A stretch of 9,550 nt of DNA from Gemmatimonadota bacterium (GTDB lineage: Bacteria; Gemmatimonadota; Gemmatimonadetes; Longimicrobiales; Gaopeijiaceae), in NCBI GenBank assembly GCA_018678395.1, contig JAHHMJ010000106.1:1-9550 (forward strand). The letters are read 5' to 3'. Below, one piece after another: positions 1-7,008 of this stretch. Position 1 is the stretch's first letter. Every line of letters begins with the position of its first letter. Made by a program: the position numbers and the translations under genes. A model generated the notes under the pieces. The model was not told the DNA's origin, did no database searches, and worked only from the letters and a program-made list of their open reading frames with translations.

Positions 1-600
1 CATGCGGCCGATCCACCCGATCACGGTGGCGTCGGGATCGAGACCGAGTGCCTCTCTCGCTTCGACCCGCGACAGCGGCGGCTCCGGCGGCTCGTACGCA
101 TTCGGGAGCAGGGCGATGCGGTCGGCCGGGACGCCTCGGCGCTCGAGGAGCTCGGCGAGAGGGGCCGACACGGCGACGACCCGGTCCATGCGGCGCAACG
201 CGCGAAGCTGGAGCCACTCGTACACTCCGTTCTTCCACCCACCGCCGGTGAAGCCGTGCACCGTGGACACGATGGGAACGCCCGCGGCCCGGGCGGCTCC
301 AGCGTCGACGACGTCCGCGCGATATCCGTGACAGTGCACGACGTCGACGGCGAAGGCGCGACACAGTCGCAGGGTTTCCGCCCGCTCCTTGTCGTACCGC
401 CGACCCGGAACGTAGGTCGGATGGACGCCAGCGCCGGCGGACCGGAGGTACTCGACCACCTCGGGGAGCGGGTCGGAGTCCACGATGACGTGCGCGTGGA
501 CCTCGTGGCCGGCCGCGACGAGACCTCGCGCCAGGAGCCGCACCACCGACTCCATCCCACCCGTGGGCCCGGGCGCCAGGACATGGAGGATGGTGCTCAT
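1..600 (-). CDS. Glycosyltransferase family 4-like protein, N-terminal part (cut by window edge)
   Basis: Reading the minus strand from the ATG at 600 gives 200 uninterrupted codons to base 1, so the C-terminal half lies outside the window. The protein opens with a β-strand followed by a glycine-rich turn (ILHVLAPGPTGGMESVV, residues 4-20), the acceptor-side loop typical of GT-B, GT4-type enzymes. Further family-like segments are AAGHEVHAHV (about 29-38), DVVHCHGYRAD (about 86-96), STVHGFTGG (about 112-120), RVVAVSAPLAELL (about 140-152) and LPNAYEPP (about 165-172). VIGWIGRM at 193-200 looks like the first strand of the nucleotide-sugar-binding Rossmann domain. GT4 enzymes transfer a sugar from an activated donor, usually at the inner face of the cytoplasmic membrane during glycan assembly; donor and acceptor cannot be read here. 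The start is supported by how well the N-terminus fits the family. A GGAG lies 10 bases upstream, which is weak. A short ORF overlaps the start by ATGA. Family confidence is high, specificity unknown. Confidence 0.93.
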   Translation of the reverse strand, partial: MSTILHVLAPGPTGGMESVVRLLARGLVAAGHEVHAHVIVDSDPLPEVVEYLRSAGAGVHPTYVPGRRYDKERAETLRLCRAFAVDVVHCHGYRADVVDAGAARAAGVPIVSTVHGFTGGGWKNGVYEWLQLRALRRMDRVVAVSAPLAELLERRGVPADRIALLPNAYEPPEPPLSRVEAREALGLDPDATVIGWIGRM

Positions 601-755
601 CGAGGACTTGCTCCGGTTTCCGGGGGCGGAACGGCTGGCCGGAATCTGACCGCGGCGGTGGGCCTCGCGGAAGGGCTCGGTCGGGGGCCGGCCGCCGTGC
701 CCGCCGCTACCGAGGCCGCGACGCCCCGGACGGGGGGGGCTTTCACGGTCGACAT
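597..755 (-). CDS. Doubtful 52-residue Ala/Pro/Arg-rich ORF upstream of the glycosyltransferase
   Basis: An ATG at 755 opens 52 codons on the minus strand, ending in a TGA at 597-599 that overlaps the glycosyltransferase ATG as ATGA, the layout of translationally coupled genes. The product would be mostly Ala, Pro, Gly, Arg and Val, with no signal peptide, membrane segment or recognisable domain. A purine-rich GAGGAG directly abuts the ATG, too close for a normal ribosome site; it is better spaced for the GTG three codons later (746-744). A run of eight C, read on the minus strand, lies in codons 6-8. Third positions are mostly G or C at first and less so towards the end, but GC-rich noncoding DNA can look the same. 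It may be a leader ORF that feeds ribosomes to the next gene, or chance. I regard it as more likely not a real protein. Confidence 0.2.
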   Translation of the reverse strand: MSTVKAPPVRGVAASVAAGTAAGPRPSPSARPTAAVRFRPAVPPPETGASPR

Positions 756-928
756 CTCCTCATCATGGTGTGACTACTGCCGACTCTTACCTTCGGCGAG
801 TATTCCGTGGGCATGGCCCCCGCCGGAAGCCTCGTCGGGGCCGGATGACCGCTCGTTCAGCGCATGGCGGATGCGAATCCCGTGCGGCGCGAGGGTCGGC
901 CAGCGGACCATACGACGCCAGGGATACA
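601..928. other. Intergenic region between divergent glycosyltransferase and receptor genes
   Basis: This stretch of about 330 bases must hold the promoters for the leftward glycosyltransferase and the rightward receptor operon. I find no convincing -35/-10 pair in either direction, which does not exclude promoters read by other sigma factors. It contains a G8 run at 732-739; the C-rich 724-727 can pair with G's in that run. The receptor frame stays open back to a GTG at 770, but that stretch encodes an Arg/Gly-rich segment without similarity to anything and would bury the signal peptide, so I treat it as untranslated. Apart from the doubtful small ORF on the minus strand, nothing else is supported. 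Confidence 0.5.
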
Positions 929-3895
929 ATGAAGCTTTCGAGTCTCCTCCGGACCCTCCGATCCAACCGGGGCATGTTCGCCTTCTCCTCCGGTCGGCCC
1001 TCGGGGTCGGTGCTCTTCGCCGTTCTCCTCCACCTCTGCTTCGCTTCGGGTGCCTGGGGACAGTCGCTGACCGAGACGGAGGTTTCCGGACGTGTGCGCA
1101 CGGCGCTCGGTGAGCCGATTCCTCGCGCAGTCGTCAGCCTTCTGGAGCCCGGCGGTCGAGTCGCCCGCACGGTCGAGAGCGGCCTGAACGGCTCATTCAC
1201 GATCCGAGGCCTCCAGGCCGGGATCTACGAAGTGCGGATCGAGGCCCTCGGCTTCACGTCCCGGTGGTACACGGAACTCGAGCTGCGCCCCGGAGTGCTC
1301 GAGCGCATCGAGGCGACGCTCCGCGCAGCGGGCGCGGCTCAGGACACGGTGGTGCTCTCGCGATCACAGATGTCGGGAACGTCCGGTCGCTGGTTCGACC
1401 ACACCGAATTCGCGCGCCTTCCTCGAGCGGAGCCCACGCTTTCGAGCTGGGCGCCACTCTCGACGCTCCTCGACGACGAGCTCGGCATGGAGGGATTGCC
1501 GGGTCGCTTCACCCGCGTGCTGATCGACGGCGTCGCATTCCGCTCCGTGCGACCGCCGGGGCTTCGTGGCCTCGAGCGCGGTGGCGGCCTCCTGACCGCT
1601 CGCTCGCTTTCGGCCCTCGAGGTGATGGCGAGTCCGTGGACCGCCGAGGCGGGCGTCGGGGGTGGCGGCGTACTGTCCGCGCATTCCTTGCGCGGCTCGT
1701 CGTCGTCCGTGGGGGTCGACGGGGCGGTCTCCGCCGGGGGGATGCGCTCCGCCGCGACCGACCCGGAGTCGGCACCGGATGCGCTCTCGTACTGGGGTGG
1801 AGGAACGGCGACGATCGTGCTGTCGCCCGACACCGCGGGCCTCGCCTTGAGCGCGGACGCCTGGCAGGTCGAACGGCCGCGCGCGGGACTTCTCCCCGGG
1901 TCCGGTCTCGGAACCGAGGGGACGGACGAGCCCTACCTCGAGCGGAAGAGAGGTTTCGCGGGCTTCGCTCGACTGGATCGCATGCTCGACGGTGGGCAGC
2001 AGCTCTGGGGTTCGGCACGGCTGTCCATGCAGCCCGCGACGACCGACCTCACGGGGATGGCGTGGGGCCTGAGCGACGCGGGTGAGCGGGTCGACCTCCT
2101 CGGAGCCCTGGGCCTGGCGGCCGCGTTGGGTCGCCGCGAGAGCCTCGAAGCCCGGCTCAGCTTCTCCCGTTCGGCGTGGACTCCCGCGACCGAGACCTCG
2201 GTGGATCTCCCGTTCGAGACCGGCAGCCCGACCCTGTACGACCCTGCGCGGGGTCTCCGGGCGGGCCCGGGCCCTCTGACCGCCGGTGATGTATCGCGGA
2301 CGGACGTCGATGTCCTCGCGCTCCTCCAGGTGAGTCGCGGCGCTCACCGGTGGAAGTTGGGCGTTGGCGGTGGTGTCGGTGCGCACAACCAGGATTGGGG
2401 AGGGGTCACCGGCGGACGGGCCATCCTCTCGGAGGGCACGATCCAGAACGGATGGACGGGTCTGGTCGACGCCGAGGTCTTCGAGCGGGACGTGTCCGAG
2501 TCGATCCCCCGCCTCAACGCGTTCGTGGAGGACCGATGGAGTTCGGGTAGGGGGTTGACCCTGAGCGGGGGCGTCCGGATCGACAGTGAATGGCTGCCTC
2601 TCGGCAACAACCTCCCTGGGATTACCTGGCTCCAGCAGAGCGGGCTGACGCCTCCCACCCTTCCGGAGCAGGTCACGTCCGGGGGCGGTTTCCTCGGGCT
2701 CACGTGGGCAGCGAGTGAAGGCACCACCATCACACTGAACTCCTCGTACTCCAGCGACGAGGTGGACCCCCTCCTGGTGGGTGAGCTCCTCGCCTCCATA
2801 CGGTTCCTCGCCACCCGTCAGCTTTCATTGCTCCGGGAATGGCCGACCCCGATCGACCCGAACACGACCACGAGTGGACGCCGCCCCGGATACGCCTATG
2901 CGTTCGAGGATCTGAAAGGTGCCACTACGCTGCGGTTCTCCGGGGGAATGGCGCAGACGCTGGCCCCTGGGGCAACGCTCGATGCGGGCGTCGTGTACCG
3001 GCGTACCGAGAAACTGCTGCGTCGCCGAGACCTGAATCGTCCCGCCCTGCCGAGAGGCGTCGACGAGGGAGGACGCGCCCTGTGGGGTGAGCCCACCCGG
3101 ATCGGCTCCTGGCTCGGGGGTGCGCCCGGGACCCTCGGTCGATTCGATCGCTTCGGCCCGATCTGGGAGCTCGACCAGGGTGGTTGGTCCGAGTATCTCG
3201 GCGTGACGTTCCGCCTGCGCGGTGGGGCGGCTCCGCGACTCCACTGGTCTGCCGAATACACGTGGTCCCGCACCGAGGACAACCTCCCCGGTCTCGGAAC
3301 GATCGGCCGGCTGGCCGGGGTCCCGCTCGAGGCCGAGCAGGACGAGGACGTGAGCGACGGCGTCTCCGACCTCGACCGGCCTCATCGCGCGGTCCTCACG
3401 GTCGGCATCCCCCTCCCGATCGAGGGCAGCTACCTCTCCGGCGTGTACCGATTCCAGTCCGGCGCGGCGTTCACCCCGGGCTACGTGCCCGGTGTGGATG
3501 CGAACATGGACGGCGTGTTGGGCAATGATCCGGCATTCGTCTCCACCGCGGCAGAGTCCGCGCATGGCGGGGATTGGGACTGCCTCGGTTCCGACATCGG
3601 CGGCTTCGCCACTCGGAACGGTTGCCGGGGTCCCGATCTTCACTCTCTCGACCTTCGGCTCTCGCTGGAGGTCTCCTCGCTCGGTGCTTCCGTCTTCGTC
3701 GACGCTCTCAACGTACTGGACCGGGAGCACGCGTTGCTCGACACGGGCCTCTGGGCAGTCGACGAGGGGGCCGGCATCACCCGACAGGCCTCGACCGTTC
3801 AGTTGCCCCTCATGATCAACCCCAACTTCGGATCCCCGGTGCGCGACCTCTCCACAGGCCGGATACTGCGCGTCGGCGTGAGGATCGGACGATGA
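929..3895 (+). CDS. TonB-dependent receptor-like outer-membrane protein with N-terminal carboxypeptidase-regulatory-like domain
   Basis: 988 residues. A signal peptide with an Arg-containing N-region and the hydrophobic core VLFAVLLHLCFAS (about 29-40) probably ends at AWG|QS (44/45). Residues 52-132 form a carboxypeptidase-regulatory-like β-sandwich (VSGRV, then GSFTIRGLQAGIYEVRIEALGF). DTVVLS at 139-144 resembles a TonB box. A plug-like segment with RVLIDGVAF (196-204) follows to about 255, and the remaining 730 or so residues look like barrel strands, with late motifs like those of Oar-type receptors: SDLDRPHRAVL, GVYRFQSGAAFTPG, DANMDG, ALNVLDREHALL. It ends in RVGVRIGR instead of the usual terminal aromatic residue. 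Such proteins sit in the outer membrane and normally import ligands with TonB-ExbBD energy; the ligand is unknown. I chose ATG 929 because it puts the signal peptide at the N-terminus and has AGGGA four bases upstream. ATG 974 is an alternative; the GTG at 770 is unlikely. The stop overlaps the lipoprotein start as ATGA. Confidence 0.85.
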   Translation: MKLSSLLRTLRSNRGMFAFSSGRPSGSVLFAVLLHLCFASGAWGQSLTETEVSGRVRTALGEPIPRAVVSLLEPGGRVARTVESGLNGSFTIRGLQAGIYEVRIEALGFTSRWYTELELRPGVLERIEATLRAAGAAQDTVVLSRSQMSGTSGRWFDHTEFARLPRAEPTLSSWAPLSTLLDDELGMEGLPGRFTRVLIDGVAFRSVRPPGLRGLERGGGLLTARSLSALEVMASPWTAEAGVGGGGVLSAHSLRGSSSSVGVDGAVSAGGMRSAATDPESAPDALSYWGGGTATIVLSPDTAGLALSADAWQVERPRAGLLPGSGLGTEGTDEPYLERKRGFAGFARLDRMLDGGQQLWGSARLSMQPATTDLTGMAWGLSDAGERVDLLGALGLAAALGRRESLEARLSFSRSAWTPATETSVDLPFETGSPTLYDPARGLRAGPGPLTAGDVSRTDVDVLALLQVSRGAHRWKLGVGGGVGAHNQDWGGVTGGRAILSEGTIQNGWTGLVDAEVFERDVSESIPRLNAFVEDRWSSGRGLTLSGGVRIDSEWLPLGNNLPGITWLQQSGLTPPTLPEQVTSGGGFLGLTWAASEGTTITLNSSYSSDEVDPLLVGELLASIRFLATRQLSLLREWPTPIDPNTTTSGRRPGYAYAFEDLKGATTLRFSGGMAQTLAPGATLDAGVVYRRTEKLLRRRDLNRPALPRGVDEGGRALWGEPTRIGSWLGGAPGTLGRFDRFGPIWELDQGGWSEYLGVTFRLRGGAAPRLHWSAEYTWSRTEDNLPGLGTIGRLAGVPLEAEQDEDVSDGVSDLDRPHRAVLTVGIPLPIEGSYLSGVYRFQSGAAFTPGYVPGVDANMDGVLGNDPAFVSTAAESAHGGDWDCLGSDIGGFATRNGCRGPDLHSLDLRLSLEVSSLGASVFVDALNVLDREHALLDTGLWAVDEGAGITRQASTVQLPLMINPNFGSPVRDLSTGRILRVGVRIGR
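3880..3884 (+). promoter_or_regulatory. Ribosome binding site of the lipoprotein gene, inside the receptor gene
   Basis: GAGGA lies seven bases before the ATG at 3892 and within the last codons of the receptor. Together with the ATGA stop/start overlap it fixes the lipoprotein start and indicates coupled translation of the two genes from one mRNA. Confidence 0.6.
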
Positions 3896-4911
3896 AGCAC
3901 TTCCCGGTGGTCCGGCGATTCCTGGCCGGAGGAGCGGCCGCATTGACGGTGCTGGTCGCGGGGGCCTGCGAGGACGCACCCGAATTCGGCGTCGGCCTCC
4001 AGGGGCGAGGTACGATTCTGCTGCAGGCCTTCTACGATTACGACGGCCAGCAGGGCGCGAGCGGAGCCGACGCGGCGGCCCCCGGACTGCGATTCGAGGT
4101 CCTGTTGCCCGGATCGAACACCGCGGTGGCGAGTGCCGTGACCAACCAGTCCGGATTGGCGGAGTTGGCGCTCATCCCGACCGGTAGCTATGCGCTGCGG
4201 GTGGACCCCGACTACCTCGCCGACACGCTCCAGCTGGCCTGGATCGACACGACGGCGGTCACCTTCACTCCCTGGGATTCGGTCACCGTCCGGGTGGGTG
4301 TAACGCCGCCGACCCGCTCGATCGCCGATGCGCGTACGCTGCCTGAAGGCCAGCGGGTCTGGGTGGAGGGCATGGTGCTCGTCTCTCGCGGCAACTCCAT
4401 CGACGGATCGGTTCACGTGCGTGCGACCGGGGGCGGGGCTCTGCGCGCGCGCTTCCTGGCTGCCACCGGCGGAGCGCCCGGAGACAGTGCGCGCATTCTC
4501 GGCGTCACGGTCGGGCAGGGCGCTCGCCGCTATCTCGACAACGCGCTACTGAGCGTGCTCGCCAGCGCCGTGCGTCCGATTCTGCCCGTGGTCGTGAGCG
4601 TGGCCGATGCCCGAGGCGCGCAGGCGGGGGCGCTCGATGCCGACCTGGTGGTCATCCAGGAGGGTGTGGTCACCGATGTAGCCACGATCCCCTTCGTGGG
4701 TCAGGAAGTCACCGTCTCGGCGGGTGGAGCGAGCCTCGAGGTCGTCTTCCTCCAGCAGAACGGACTCGGTGGCGCCATGGTGGTTCCCGGCACACCGGTC
4801 GTGTCGATGACGGGCGTCCTCGTGCCGGACCCGAACGATCTCGGTCGCTGGCAGTTGGTTCCCCGCGGTCAGGGCGACGTGCAGCTGGGGACTCCGCCGG
4901 GCGGGGGCTGA
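3892..4911 (+). CDS. Putative outer-membrane lipoprotein with a β-sandwich-like domain and two OB-like modules
   Basis: 339 residues. A short Arg-containing N-region and hydrophobic stretch (FLAGGAAALTVLVAGAC) lead to Cys26 in VAGAC, a lipobox-like site with Ala instead of the usual Leu at -3, so lipidation there is likely but not certain. Residues about 38-137 resemble a carboxypeptidase-regulatory or transthyretin-like β-sandwich (GLRFEVLLPGSNTAVASAV, then SGLAELALIPTGSYALRVDP). Two similar modules follow: 143-224, opening SIADARTLPEGQRVWVEGMV, and 236-333, opening SVADARGAQAGALDADLVV and ending in a GRWQLVPRG..DVQL strand. Both look like small OB-fold domains of the kind found in secreted proteins. 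No catalytic residues are recognisable. The gene overlaps the receptor gene by ATGA, and the receptor carries the same kind of N-terminal β-sandwich, so a receptor partner or substrate-capture role is plausible but inferred. It faces the amidotransferase gene 13 bases away. I know no named family for the whole protein. Confidence 0.8.
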   Translation: MKHFPVVRRFLAGGAAALTVLVAGACEDAPEFGVGLQGRGTILLQAFYDYDGQQGASGADAAAPGLRFEVLLPGSNTAVASAVTNQSGLAELALIPTGSYALRVDPDYLADTLQLAWIDTTAVTFTPWDSVTVRVGVTPPTRSIADARTLPEGQRVWVEGMVLVSRGNSIDGSVHVRATGGGALRARFLAATGGAPGDSARILGVTVGQGARRYLDNALLSVLASAVRPILPVVVSVADARGAQAGALDADLVVIQEGVVTDVATIPFVGQEVTVSAGGASLEVVFLQQNGLGGAMVVPGTPVVSMTGVLVPDPNDLGRWQLVPRGQGDVQLGTPPGGG

Positions 4912-4939
4912 GTCCGCTTCGGCCTCAACCGAAGTGGAC
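4912..4939. terminator. Candidate bidirectional terminator hairpin between convergent genes
   Basis: Bases 4912-4922 pair with 4929-4939 to make an 11-bp stem (GTCCGCTTCGG with CCGAAGTGGAC, one G·T pair) and a six-base loop CCTCAA. It starts one base after the lipoprotein stop. The loop includes the amidotransferase stop codon (TCA at 4925-4927 on the plus strand), so the right arm is coding on the minus strand. In the minus-strand transcript the G·T pair becomes C·A, so the hairpin is stronger for the rightward transcript. No T-run follows on either side, so it is not a classical intrinsic terminator; it may slow polymerase or protect 3' ends. Confidence 0.5.
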
Positions 4940-6877
4940 GCCGTGGGCCTCGCACCAATGTTCGAGGACGGCGAGAGCCCACAAACCGAGCGCGTGCCCG
5001 GGCCGACCCTTGCGGAAGTCTCGATGGACGGCCGCGACCGCGGCGGGCTCGAGGAGCCCTCGCTCCGACGTCCGGCGCTCGTCGACGGCCTCGCCGAGCC
5101 ACGCGGACAGGTCCCCGCGCAGCCAACCCTCGACGGGCACGGTGAAGCCCATCTTCGGTCGGTCGAGTACTTCTGCGGGAACGTACCGCTCCGCGACGCT
5201 TCGAAGGCACCACTTGGGCTTGCCCTCGTGGATCTTCAGGTCGTCCGGCAGTCCCCAACTCCACTCCACGACGCGGTGGTCCAGAATCGGGACACGGACC
5301 TCGAGTGCGGTCCACATCGATGCCCGATCGACTTTCGCGAGGAGGTCGTCGGGAAGGTACCGGGCCTGGTCCTCACGCATCATGAACGCGAGAAGGCTCT
5401 CGCGGTCCGCGTCGTGGCGCGGCGAAGCGAGGCCCTCGGTCTCGAGGCCCTCGCGAAGAGGTGGGTCCGTCAAGCCGACCGCCATCAAGCCCTCGTAGAC
5501 CCCCGCGGCCCCCTCCTCGTCGACCGCTCCCGCGAGGCGGGCGAGGCGATCGGTGAGCCGGTGCTGTCCGCCCAGTCCCGCAGCGGCGCCGAGCTTCCCG
5601 AGTCCGTCGAGTCCCGGAAGCCGGGACGTGCCACGCAGTGCCGCCGCGACCGTGCCCGCCAGTCCACTCGGGATCCGGCCGACCGCCCGCACCAGCGACG
5701 GCGCACGGAGATAGCGGTTGTAGCCGCCGAACAGCTCGTCTCCCCCGTCTCCCGACAGGGCGACGGTCACGTCCCTCCGCGCTACCTGCGACACCAGCAG
5801 GGTCGGCAGGATGGACGGGTTCCCCATGGGCTCGTCGCTGAAGTCCGGCAACGAGGGCACGAGGTCTCGGACGACATCGGTCGGCAGTTCGACCTCCGTG
5901 TGCTCCGCACCGAGGATGCTCGCGACCTCACGGGCGATCGGCCCCTCGTCGAAGCGGGGGTCGTCGAAGCGCACGGTGAACGTGCGGACCGGAGTCGGCG
6001 ACTGCTCGGCCATGAGCGCGACCACCAACGAGGAGTCCACCCCTCCCGACAGGAGCGCTCCCACCGGGACGTCCGCCACGAGTCGGAGTCGGACCGAGTC
6101 CCTCAGCAGCGCGTGCAGCTCGTCGACCGCCTCCGCCCCCGAGAGGTCGGTCCGCTTGTCGACGTGCGCGACGCGATCGAGATCCCACCACGCCTCCTCC
6201 GACCGGTCCATCCCACCGCCGCCGGTCAGCGCGAAGCGGGCGACGTGTCCGGGGCGCAGCTTTTCGACGCCCTCGATGATCGCCATGGGCGCCGGAACGT
6301 AGAGGGTGCGCAGAAACTGTCGGGCCGCTCGAGGATCTCCGCGGCGTTCCACCCTCGGGTGCAGGAGAAGCGCTCGGAGTTCCGACCCGAAGACGACTCC
6401 CGTCGGGTGTGCGGCGATGTACAACGGCTTGATGCCCATCCGGTCGCGGGCGAGCCAGAGCTCTCGCTCCTTGCGGTCCCAAAGAGCGAAGGCGAACATC
6501 CCGCGCAGACGGGGCAGGGTCTCGCGAACGCCCCATCGTTCGACCGCCGCGAGGAGGACCTCCGTATCCGATCCTCCGCGGAAGGTCGTCCCCGACTTCC
6601 TCAACTCCTCGCGGAGTTCGCCGAAGTTGTAGATCTCCCCGTTGAAGGTGACGATCCAGCGTTGGGAAGCCGATACCATAGGCTGGTGGCCCATCGGACT
6701 GAGGTCCTGAATGGACAATCTTCTGAATCCGAGGTGGACCCCGGCGTCCTCGTCGACCCAGGTTCCGTGGTCGTCGGGCCCCCGGTGTTCGATGCTGGCC
6801 ACCATGGCGTCGAGTACGGACCGAGGGTCCGCGCCAGTGAGCGTAGAGGACTCGATGAAGCCGGCGAAGCCGCACAT
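4925..6877 (-). CDS. asnB: AsnB-type glutamine-hydrolysing asparagine synthase / amidotransferase
   Basis: 650 residues, complete. The start at 6877 is fixed by Cys2 of MCGFAGF, which becomes the N-terminal nucleophile of the class II glutaminase once Met is removed. Glutaminase motifs are HRGPDD (31-36), FRRLSIQDLS (51-60), NGEIYN (79-84) and GGSDTE (101-106). The synthetase domain has the PP-loop LSGGVDSS (276-283) for ATP pyrophosphatase chemistry, then SGDGGDELFGGYNRY (375-389), LPDDLLAKVDRASM (508-521) and EVRVPILDH (526-534). The expected reaction is release of ammonia from glutamine and ATP-dependent amidation of a carboxylate, classically aspartate to asparagine. In polysaccharide clusters such paralogues often act on a sugar acid or other precursor, and relatives occur in exosortase-linked loci; the sequence alone does not decide. 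No Shine-Dalgarno site precedes the ATG. It is divergent from the ligase gene and convergent with the lipoprotein gene. The family is certain, the substrate is not. Confidence 0.95.
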   Translation of the reverse strand: MCGFAGFIESSTLTGADPRSVLDAMVASIEHRGPDDHGTWVDEDAGVHLGFRRLSIQDLSPMGHQPMVSASQRWIVTFNGEIYNFGELREELRKSGTTFRGGSDTEVLLAAVERWGVRETLPRLRGMFAFALWDRKERELWLARDRMGIKPLYIAAHPTGVVFGSELRALLLHPRVERRGDPRAARQFLRTLYVPAPMAIIEGVEKLRPGHVARFALTGGGGMDRSEEAWWDLDRVAHVDKRTDLSGAEAVDELHALLRDSVRLRLVADVPVGALLSGGVDSSLVVALMAEQSPTPVRTFTVRFDDPRFDEGPIAREVASILGAEHTEVELPTDVVRDLVPSLPDFSDEPMGNPSILPTLLVSQVARRDVTVALSGDGGDELFGGYNRYLRAPSLVRAVGRIPSGLAGTVAAALRGTSRLPGLDGLGKLGAAAGLGGQHRLTDRLARLAGAVDEEGAAGVYEGLMAVGLTDPPLREGLETEGLASPRHDADRESLLAFMMREDQARYLPDDLLAKVDRASMWTALEVRVPILDHRVVEWSWGLPDDLKIHEGKPKWCLRSVAERYVPAEVLDRPKMGFTVPVEGWLRGDLSAWLGEAVDERRTSERGLLEPAAVAAVHRDFRKGRPGHALGLWALAVLEHWCEAHGVHFG

Positions 6878-7008
6878 GGAGATACAGGCCAGGGTAGGAG
6901 GTGCACGCTTCGGCGACCCGTTCCGACGTCGGGACGGGACTGCCGGGCGATGTATAGCGAGGGCGAGCTTCCGCTCGCGACCCACAGTGGTACAAGGAAG
7001 GATCTGAC
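6878..7008. promoter_or_regulatory. Divergent intergenic region of asnB-type and ligase genes
   Basis: 131 bases separate two genes transcribed away from each other. The most AT-rich spot, TGTATAGC at 6951-6958, could serve as a -10-like element in either direction (TATACA on the minus strand, TATAGC on the plus strand), but neither has a good -35 at normal spacing. A perfect six-base-pair inverted repeat, GCGAGC TTCC GCTCGC (6963-6978), lies just before the ligase ribosome site and could be an operator half-site pair or an mRNA hairpin. Regulatory function is assumed from gene layout. Confidence 0.4.
6994..7002 (+). promoter_or_regulatory. Strong Shine-Dalgarno that fixes a TTG start
   Basis: AAGGAAGGA ends six bases before TTG 7009. 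It is the clearest ribosome site in the window and supports initiation at a TTG for the ligase gene instead of at the ATG 30 codons further on. Confidence 0.75.

Noticed and set aside
21..584. A 187-codon minus-strand frame within the glycosyltransferase region
   Set aside because: It is in the wrong frame; the frame starting at 600 gives the recognisable GT4 protein.
723..743. GCCCC...GGGGC followed by TTT as an intrinsic terminator
   Set aside because: No gene on the plus strand ends upstream of it, and pairing within the G8 run is ambiguous, so a terminator role has no support.
770..928. N-terminal extension of the receptor from GTG 770
   Set aside because: It would place 53 Arg/Gly-rich residues before the signal peptide and has no ribosome site; ATG 929 fits better.
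256..1113. A 285-codon plus-strand frame covering the glycosyltransferase, the spacer and the receptor start
   Set aside because: It is antisense to a clear GT4 domain and out of frame with the receptor signal peptide; no recognisable domain.
1364..2386. A 340-codon minus-strand frame antisense to the receptor
   Set aside because: Low-complexity Arg/Gly-rich translation, no start signal and no domain; the sense frame is a consistent barrel protein.
2825..3979. A 384-codon minus-strand frame antisense to the receptor end and lipoprotein start
   Set aside because: It runs across two coupled sense genes and shows no domain; a GC-bias shadow.
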